DNA from: Brachycybe producta
Taxonomy: Eukaryota > Arthropoda > Diplopoda > Playtdesmida > Andrognathidae
Assembly: GCA_036925085.1 (NCBI GenBank)
Contig: JAUPFP010000116.1
Span: 1 to 64,000 of the forward strand
Length of the DNA stretch: 64,000 bases
Direction of reading: 5' to 3'
Shown here: one piece after another, positions 51,489 through 61,448 of the stretch
How the letters are laid out: every line of letters starts with the position of its first letter
How positions within the stretch are numbered: position 1 is the stretch's first letter
Translations under genes and position numbers: made by a program
The notes under the pieces: model-generated
Seen by the model: only the letters and a program-made list of their open reading frames with translations
Database searches by the model: none
Told to the model about the DNA's origin: nothing

Positions 51489-53404
51489 CCCAAGGAATGC
51501 AATGCATCTAAAAGCTTCACTCTACGTCTATTAGTTCATTTTTAATTAATTTTCAAAGTTACATATCCATGCACAAGCAATGTCATGCATAGACACTTCA
51601 ATGATGTCCACTTTGAACTGGTGTCATTTTTGAACCATGCAGAGCACACAGGAATTGAAGACATTTCTGCATTCCTGAATGTCCAAAGAATGCAATGCAT
51701 CTAACAGTTCCATTCTACGAAAATTATTAACAATTCTCCAAAAATTAAATTCTTTCATGAGTACCCCCCTTGGAAGTTTTTCAAAAAACGGCCAAAAATG
51801 AAAGTAACTTGTGTAATTTTTGAAGCATGCATTGCACACTGGAATTGAAGACATCCCTGCATTCCTGATTGTCCAAGGAATGCAATGCATCTAAAAGCTT
51901 CACTCTATGTCCATTAGTTCATTTGGAATTAATTTTCGAAGTTTCATGTCCATGCACAAGCAATGTCAAGCATAGACACTTCAATGATGTCCACTTTGAA
52001 CTGGTGTCATTTTTGAACCATGCAGAGCACACAGGAATTGAAGACATTTCTGCATTCCTGAATGTCCAAGGAATGCAATGCATCTAACAGTTCCATTCTA
52101 CGAAAATTATTAACAATTCTCCAAAAATGAAATTCTTCCATGAGTACCCCCCCTTGGAAGTTTTTCAAAAAACGGCCAAAAATGAAAGTAACTGGTGTAA
52201 TTTTTGAAGCATGCATTGCACACTGGAATTGAAGACATCCCTGCATTCCTGATTGCCCAAGGAATGCAATGCATCTAAAAGCTTCACTCTACGTCTATTA
52301 GTTCATTTGGAATTAATTTTCAAAGTTACATGTCCATGCACAAGCAATGTCAAGCATAGACACTTCAATGATGTCCACTTTGAACTCGTGTCATTTTTGA
52401 ACCATGCAGAGCACACAGGAATTGAAGACATTTCTGCATTCCTGAATGTCCAAGGAATGCAATGCATCTAACAGTTCCATTCTACGAAAATTATTAACAA
52501 TTCTCCAAAAATTAAATTCTTCCATGAGTACCCCCCTTGGAAGTTTTTCAAAAAACGGCCAAAAATGAAAGTAACTGGTGTAATTTTTGAAGCATGCATT
52601 GCACACTGGAATTGAAGACATCCCTGCATTCCTGATTGCCCAAGGAATGCAATGCATCTAAAAGCTTCACTCTACGTCTATTAGTTCATTTGGAATTAAT
52701 TTTCAAAGTTACATATCCATGCACAAGCAATGTCATGCATAGACACTTCAATGATGTCCACTTTGAACTGGTGTCATTTTTGAACCATGCAGAGCACACA
52801 GGAATTGAAGACATTTCTGCATTCCTGAATGTCCAAAGAATGCAATGCATCTAACAGTTCCATTCTACGAAAATTATTAACAATTCTCCAAAAATTAAAT
52901 TCTTCCATGAGTACCCCCCTTGGAAGTTTTTCAAAAAACGGCCAAAAATGAAAGTAACTGGTGTAATTTTTGAAGCATGCATTGCACACTGGAATTGAAG
53001 ACATCCCTGCATTCCTGATTGCCCAAGGAATGCAATGCATCTAAAAGCTTCACTCTACGTCTATTAGTTCATTTGGAATTAATTTTCAAAGTTACATGTC
53101 CATGCACAAGCAATGTCAAGCATAGACACTTCAATGATGTCCACTTTGAACTCGTGTCATTTTTGAACCATGCAGAGCACACAGGAATTGAAGACATTTC
53201 TGCATTCCTGAATGTCCAAGGAATGCAATGCATCTAACAGTTCCATTCTACGAAAATTATTAACAATTCTCCAAAAATTAAATTCTTCCATGAGTACCCC
53301 CCTTGGAAGTTTTTCAAAAAACGGCCAAAAATGAAAGTAACTGGTGTAATTTTTGAAGCATGCATTGCACACTGGAATTGAAGACATCCCTGCATTCCTG
53401 ATTG
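51489..53404 (+). repeat. Five-unit block with ttcatttttaatt marker, round 1
   Basis: Begins with a B half in which ttcatttggaatt is changed to ttcatttttaatt (51,536-51,546). Then follow a tccaagg/ctatgtcc unit, a common unit, a catatcc/ccaaagaatg unit and a common unit. Length is 1,916 bp because of a C7 run at 52,147. Confidence 0.86.
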
Positions 53405-55319
53405 CCCAAGGAATGCAATGCATCTAAAAGCTTCACTCTACGTCTATTAGTTCATTTTTAATTAATTTTCAAAGTTACATATCCATGCACAAGCAATGTC
53501 ATGCATAGACACTTCAATGATGTCCACTTTGAACTGGTGTCATTTTTGAACCATGCAGAGCACACAGGAATTGAAGACATTTCTGCATTCCTGAATGTCC
53601 AAAGAATGCAATGCATCTAACAGTTCCATTCTACGAAAATTATTAACAATTCTCCAAAAATTAAATTCTTTCATGAGTACCCCCCTTGGAAGTTTTTCAA
53701 AAAACGGCCAAAAATGAAAGTAACTTGTGTAATTTTTGAAGCATGCATTGCACACTGGAATTGAAGACATCCCTGCATTCCTGATTGTCCAAGGAATGCA
53801 ATGCATCTAAAAGCTTCACTCTATGTCCATTAGTTCATTTGGAATTAATTTTCAAAGTTTCATGTCCATGCACAAGCAATGTCAAGCATAGACACTTCAA
53901 TGATGTCCACTTTGAACTGGAGTCATTTTTGAACCATGCAGAGCACACAGGAATTGAAGACATTTCTGCATTCCTGAATGTCCAAGGAATGCAATGCATC
54001 TAACAGTTCCATTCTACGAAAATTATTAACAATTCTCCAAAAATGAAATTCTTCCATGAGTACCCCCCTTGGAAGTTTTTCAAAAAACGGCCAAAAATGA
54101 AAGTAACTGGTGTAATTTTTGAAGCATGCATTGCACACTGGAATTGAAGACATCCCTGCATTCCTGATTGCCCAAGGAATGCAATGCATCTAAAAGCTTC
54201 ACTCTACGTCTATTAGTTCATTTGGAATTAATTTTCAAAGTTACATGTCCATGCACAAGCAATGTCAAGCATAGACACTTCAATGATGTCCACTTTGAAC
54301 TCGTGTCATTTTTGAACCATGCAGAGCACACAGGAATTGAAGACATTTCTGCATTCCTGAATGTCCAAGGAATGCAATGCATCTAACAGTTCCATTCTAC
54401 GAAAATTATTAACAATTCTCCAAAAATTAAATTCTTCCATGAGTACCCCCCTTGGAAGTTTTTCAAAAAACGGCCAAAAATGAAAGTAACTGGTGTAATT
54501 TTTGAAGCATGCATTGCACACTGGAATTGAAGACATCCCTGCATTCCTGATTGCCCAAGGAATGCAATGCATCTAAAAGCTTCACTCTACGTCTATTAGT
54601 TCATTTGGAATTAATTTTCAAAGTTACATATCCATGCACAAGCAATGTCATGCATAGACACTTCAATGATGTCCACTTTGAACTGGTGTCATTTTTGAAC
54701 CATGCAGAGCACACAGGAATTGAAGACATTTCTGCATTCCTGAATGTCCAAAGAATGCAATGCATCTAACAGTTCCATTCTACGAAAATTATTAACAATT
54801 CTCCAAAAATTAAATTCTTCCATGAGTACCCCCCTTGGAAGTTTTTCAAAAAACGGCCAAAAATGAAAGTAACTGGTGTAATTTTTGAAGCATGCATTGC
54901 ACACTGGAATTGAAGACATCCCTGCATTCCTGATTGCCCAAGGAATGCAATGCATCTAAAAGCTTCACTCTACGTCTATTAGTTCATTTGGAATTAATTT
55001 TCAAAGTTACATGTCCATGCACAAGCAATGTCAAGCATAGACACTTCAATGATGTCCACTTTGAACTCGTGTCATTTTTGAACCATGCAGAGCACACAGG
55101 AATTGAAGACATTTCTGCATTCCTGAATGTCCAAGGAATGCAATGCATCTAACAGTTCCATTCTACGAAAATTATTAACAATTCTCCAAAAATTAAATTC
55201 TTCCATGAGTACCCCCCTTGGAAGTTTTTCAAAAAACGGCCAAAAATGAAAGTAACTGGTGTAATTTTTGAAGCATGCATTGCACACTGGAATTAAAGAC
55301 ATCCCTGCATTCCTGATTG
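53405..55319 (+). repeat. Five-unit block with ttcatttttaatt marker, round 2
   Basis: Same order of units as round 1, beginning with the ttcatttttaatt half (53,451-53,462). Private changes are ctggagtc (53,918) and attaaagac (55,293). Confidence 0.86.
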
Positions 55320-58300
55320 CCCAAGGAATGCAATGCATCTAAAAGCTTCACTCTACGTCTATTAGTTCATTTGGAATTAATTTTCAAAGTTACATGTCCA
55401 TGCACAAGCAATGTCAAGCATAGACACTTCAATGATGTCCACTTTGAACTCGTGTCATTTTTGAACCATGCAGAGCACACAGGAATTGAAGACATTTCTG
55501 CATTCCTGAATGTCCAAGGAATGCAATGCATCTAACAGTTCCATTCTACGAAAATTATTAACAATTCTCCAAAAATGAAATTCTTCCATGAGTACCCCCC
55601 TTGGAAGTTTTTCAAAAAACGGCCAAAAATGAAAGTAACTGGTGTAATTTTTGAAGCATGCATTGCACACTGGAATTGAAGACATCCCTGCATTCCTGAT
55701 TGCCCAAGGAATGCAATGCATCTAAAAGCTTCACTCTACGTCTATTAGTTCATTTGGAATTAATTTTCAAAGTTACATATCCATGCACAAGCAATGTCAA
55801 GCATAGACACTTCAATGATGTCCACTTTGAACTCGTGTCATTTTTGAACCATGCAGAGCACACAGGAATTGAAGACATTTCTGCATTCCTGAATGTCCAA
55901 GGAATGCAATGCATCTAACAGTTCCATTCTACGAAAATTATTAACAATTCTCCAAAAATGAAATTCTTCCATGAGTACCCCCCTTGGAAGTTTTTCAAAA
56001 AACGGCCAAAAATGAAAGTAACTGGTGTAATTTTTGAAGCATGCATTGCACACTGGAATTGAAGACATCCCTGCATTCCTGATTGCCCAAGGAATGCAAT
56101 GCATCTAAAAGCTTCACTCTACGTCTATTAGTTCATTTGGAATTAATTTTCAAAGTTACATATCCATGCACAAGCAATGTCATGCATAGACACTTCAATG
56201 ATGTCCACTTTGAACTGGTGTCATTTTTGAACCATGCAGAGCACACAGGAATTGAAGACATTTCTGCATTCCTGAATGTCCAAAGAATGCAATGCATCTA
56301 ACAGTTCCATTCTACGAAAATTATTAACAATTCTCCAAAAATTAAATTCTTTCATGAGTACCCCCCTTGGAAGTTTTTCAAAAAACGGCCAAAAATGAAA
56401 GTAACTGGTGTAATTTTTGAAGCATGCATTGCACACTGGAATTGAAGACATCCCTGCATTCCTGATTGCCCAAGGAATGCAATGCATCTAAAAGCTTCAC
56501 TCTACGTCTATTAGTTCATTTGGAATTAATTTTCAAAGTTACATGTCCATGCACAAGCAATGTCAAGCATAGACACTTCAATGATGTCCACTTTGAACTG
56601 GTGTCATTTTTGAACCATGCAGAGCACACAGGAATTGAAGACATTTCTGCATTCCTGAATGTCCAAGGAATGCAATGCATCTAACAGTTCCATTCTACGA
56701 AAATTATTAACAATTCTCCAAAAATGAAATTCTTCCATGAGTACCCCCCCCTTGGAAGTTTTTCAAAAAACGGCCAAAAATGAAAGTAACTGGTGTAATT
56801 TTTGAAGCATGCATTGCACACTGGAATTGAAGACATCCCTGCATTCCTGATTGCCCAAGGAATGCAATGCATCTAAAAGCTTCACTCTACGTCTATTAGT
56901 TCATTTGGAATTAATTTTCAAAGTTACATGTCCATGCACAAGCAATGTCAAGCATAGACACTTCAATGATGTCCACTTTGAACTCGTGTCATTTTTGAAC
57001 CATGCAGAGCACACAGGAATTGAAGACATTTCTGCATTCCTGAATGTCCAAGGAATGCAATGCATCTAACAGTTCCATTCTACGAAAATTATTAACAATT
57101 CTCCAAAAATTAAATTCTTCCATGAGTACCCCCCTTGGAAGTTTTTCAAAAAACGGCCAAAAATGAAAGTAACTGGTGTAATTTTTGAAGCATGCATTGC
57201 ACACTGGAATTGAAGACATCCCTGCATTCCTGATTGCCCAAGGAATGCAATGCATCTAAAAGCTTCACTCTACGTCTATTAGTTCATTTGGAATTAATTT
57301 TCAAAGTTACATATCCATGCACAAGCAATGTCATGCATAGACACTTCAATGATGTCCACTTTGAACTGGTGTCATTTTTGAACCATGCAGAGCACACAGG
57401 AATTGAAGACATTTCTGCATTCCTGAATGTCCAAAGAATGCAATGCATCTAACAGTTCCATTCTACGAAAATTATTAACAATTCTCCAAAAATTAAATTC
57501 TTCCATGAGTACCCCCCTTGGAAGTTTTTCAAAAAACGGCCAAAAATGAAAGTAACTGGTGTAATTTTTGAAGCATGCATTGCACACTGGAATTGAAGAC
57601 ATCCCTGCATTCCTGATTGCCCAAGGAATGCAATGCATCTAAAAGCTTCACTCTACGTCTATTAGTTCATTTGGAATTAATTTTCAAAGTTACATGTCCA
57701 TGCACAAGCAATGTCAAGCATAGACACTTCAATGATGTCCACTTTGAACTCGTGTCATTTTTGAACCATGCAGAGCACACAGGAATTGAAGACATTTCTG
57801 CATTCCTGAATGTCCAAGGAATGCAATGCATCTAACAGTTCCATTCTACGAAAATTATTAACAATTCTCCAAAAATTAAATTCTTCCATGAGTACCCCCC
57901 TTGGAAGTTTTTCAAAAAACGGCCAAAAATGAAAGTAACTGGTGTAATTTTTCAAGCATGCATTGCACACTGGAATTGAAGACATCCCTGCATTCCTGAT
58001 TGCCCAAGGAATGCAATGCATCTAAAAGCTTCACTCTACGTCTATTAGTTCATTTTTAATTAATTTTCAAAGTTACATATCCATGCACAAGCAATGTCAT
58101 GCATAGACACTTCAATGATGTCCACTTTGAACTGGTGTCATTTTTGAACCATGCAGAGCACACAGGAATTGAAGACATTTCTGCATTCCTGAATGTCCAA
58201 AGAATGCAATGCATCTAACAGTTCCATTCTACGAAAATTATTAACAATTCTCCAAAAATTAAATTCTTTCATGAGTACCCCCCTTGGAAGTTTTTCAAAA

Positions 58301-58385
58301 AACGGCCAAAAATGAAAGTAACTGGTGTAATTTTTGAAGCATGCATTGCACACTGGAATTGAAGACATCCCTGCATTCCTGATTG
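55320..58385 (+). repeat. Rearranged continuation of the five-unit pattern
   Basis: Contains a hybrid B half (55,703; catatcc with gtcaagc) and a catatcc unit whose A half has tttcatgag but not acttgtg. From about 56.7 kb the order common, catatcc, common, ttcatttttaatt (58,047-58,060) repeats the earlier pattern. The third marker lies 12 units after the second, not five. Confidence 0.8.
56744..56751 (+). other. C8 length variant of the spacer A run
   Basis: Eight C in place of six give the only 385-bp spacing in the window. Confidence 0.9.
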
Positions 58386-61300
58386 TCCAAGGAATGCAAT
58401 GCATCTAAAAGCTTCACTCTACGTCCATTAGTTCATTTGGAATTAATTTTCGAAGTTACATGTCCATGCACAAGCAATGTCAAGCATAGACACTTCAATG
58501 ATGTCCACTTTGAACTGGTGTCATTTTTGAACCATGCAGAGCACACAGGAATTGAAGACATTTCTGCATTCCTGAATGTCCAAGGAATGCAATGCATCTA
58601 ACAGTTCTAATCTACGAAAATTATTAACAATTCTCCAAAAATTAAATTCTTCCATGAGTACCCTCCTTGGAAGTTTTTCAAAAAACGGCCAAAAATGAAA
58701 GTAACTGGTGTAATTTTTGAAGAAAGCATTGCACACTGGAATTGAAGACATTCCTGCATTCCTGATTGTCCAAGGAATGCAATGCATCTAAAAGCTTCAC
58801 TCTACGTCCATTAGTTCATTTGGAATTAATTTTCGAAGTTACATGTCCATGCACAAGCAATGTCAAGCATAGACACTTCAATGATGTCCACTTTGAACTG
58901 GTGTCATTTTTGAACCATGCAGAGCACACAGGAATTGAAGACATTTCTGCATTCCTGAATGTCCAAGGAATGCAATGCATCTAACAGTTCCATTCTACGA
59001 AAATTATGAACAATTCTCCAAAAATGAAATTCTTCCATGAGTACCCCCCTTGGAAGTTTTTCAAAAAACGGCCAAAAATGAAAGTAACTGGTGTAATTTT
59101 TGAAGCATGCATTGCACACTGGAATTGAAGACATCCCTGCATTCCTGATTGACCAAGGAATGCAATGCATCTAAAAGCTTCACTCTACATCTATTAGTTC
59201 ATTTGGAATTAATTTTCAAAGTTACATGTCCATGCACAAGCAATGTCAAGCATAGACACTTCAATGATGTCCACTTTGAACTGGTGTCATTTTTGAACCA
59301 TGCAGAGCACACAGGAATTGAAGACATTTCTGCATTCCTGAATGTCCAAGGAATGTAATGCATCTAACAGTTCTAATCTACAAAAATTATTAACAATTCT
59401 CCAAAAATTAAATTCTTCCATGAGTACCCCCCTTGGAAGTTTTTCAAAAAACGGCCAAAAATGAAAGTAACTGGTGTAATTTTTGAAGCATGCATTGCAC
59501 ACTGCAATTGAAGACATCCCTGCATTCCTGATTGCCCAAGGAATGCAATGCATCTAAAAGCTTCACTCTACGTCTATTAGTTCATTTGGAATTAATTTTC
59601 AAAGTTACATGTCCATGCACAAGCAATGTCAAGCATAGACACTTCAATGATGTCCACTTTGAACTGGTGTCATTTTTGAACCATGCAGAGCACACAGGAA
59701 TTGAAGACATTTCTGCATTCCTGAATGTCCAAGGAATGCAATGCATCTAACAGTTCTAATCTACGAAAATTATGAACAATTCTCCAAAAATGAAATTCTT
59801 CCATGAGTACCCCCTTGGAAGTTTTTCAAAAAACGGCCAAAAATGAAAGTAACTGGTGTAATTTTTGAAGCATGCATTGCACACTGGAATTGAAGACATC
59901 CCTGCATTCCTGATTGCCCAAGGAATGCAATGCATCTAAAAGCTTCACTCTACGTCTATTAGTTCATTTGGAATTAATTTTCAAAGTTACATGTCCATGC
60001 ACAAGCAATGTCAAGCATAGACACTTCAATGATGTCCACTTTGAACTGGTGTCATTTTTGAACCATGCAGAGCACACAGGAATTGAAGACATTTCTGCAT
60101 TCCTGAATGTCCAAGGAATGCAATGCATCTAACAGTTCTAATCTACGAAAATTATTAACAATTCTCCAAAAATGAAATTCTTCCATGAGTACCCCCCTTG
60201 GAAGTTTTTCAAAAAACGGCCAAAAATGAAAGTAACTGGTGTAATTTTTGAAGCATGCATTGCACACTGGAATTGAAGACATCCCTGCATTCCTGATTGC
60301 CCAAGGAATGCAATGCATCTAAAAGCTTCACTCTACGTCTATTAGTTCATTTGGAATTAATTTTCAAAGGTACATGTCCATGCACAAGCAATGTCAAGCA
60401 TAGACACTTCAATGATGTCCACTTTGAACTGGTGTCATTTTTGAACCATGCAGAGCACACAGGAATTGAAGACATTTCTGCATTCCTGAATGTCCAAGGA
60501 ATGCAATGCATCTAACAGTTCTAATCTACGAAAATTATTAACAATTCTCCAAAAATTAAATTCTTCCATGAGTACCCTCCTTGGAAGTTTTTCAAAAAAC
60601 GGCCAAAAATGAAAGTAACTGGTGTAATTTTTGAAGCATGCATTGCACACTGGAATTGAAGACATCCCTGTATTCCTGATTGTCCAAGGAATGCAATGCA
60701 TCTAAAAGCTTCACTCTACGTCCATTAGTTCATTTGGAATTAATTTTCGAAGTTACATATCCATGCACAAGCAATGTCAAGCATAGACACTTCAATGATG
60801 TCCACTTTGAACTCGTGTCATTTTTGAACCATGCAGAGCACACAGGAATTGAAGACGTTTCTGCATTCCTGAATGTCCAAGAAATGCAATGCATCTAACA
60901 GTTCCATTCTACGAAAAATATTAACAATTCTTCAAAAATGAAATTCTTCCATGAGTACCCCCCTTGGAAGTTTTTCAAAAAACGGCCAAAAATGAAAGTA
61001 ACTGGTGTAATTTTTGAAGCATGCATTGCACACTGGAATTGAAGACATCCCTGCATTCCTGATTGACCAAGGAATGCAATGCATCTAAAAGCTTCACTCT
61101 ACGTCTATTAGTTCATTTGGAATTAATTTTCGAAGTTACATATCCATGCACAAGCAATGTCATGCATAGACACTTCAACAATGTCCACTTTGAACTGGTG
61201 TCATTTTTGAACCATGCAGAGCACACAGGAATTGAAGACATTTCTGCATTCCTGAATGTCCAAGGAATGCAATGCATCTAACAGTTCCATTCTACGAAAA

Positions 61301-61448
61301 TTATTAACAATTCTCCAAAAATTAAATTCTTTCATGAGTACCCCCCTTGGAAGTTTTTCAAAAAACGGCCAAAAATGAAAGTAACTGGTGTAATTTTTGA
61401 AGCATGCATTGCACACTGGAATTGAAGACATCCCTGCATTCCTGATTG
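58386..61448 (+). repeat. Right-end diverged domain, eight-unit block copy 1
   Basis: Units here are mainly tccaagg, ctacgtcc, ttcgaag, ctggtg types or start gaccaagg. Markers recurring 3,063 bp later are gttctaatctacg, taccctccttgg, gaagaaagc (58,720), gacattcctg, attgaccaagg (59,149), ctacatcta and ggaatgtaatgc (59,353). The retained ttcgaag CpG and agreement with the A-half start suggest this is close to the ancestral form. Confidence 0.83.
59810..59814 (+). other. C5 length variant of the spacer A run
   Basis: Five C in place of six give the only 382-bp spacing. Confidence 0.9.
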
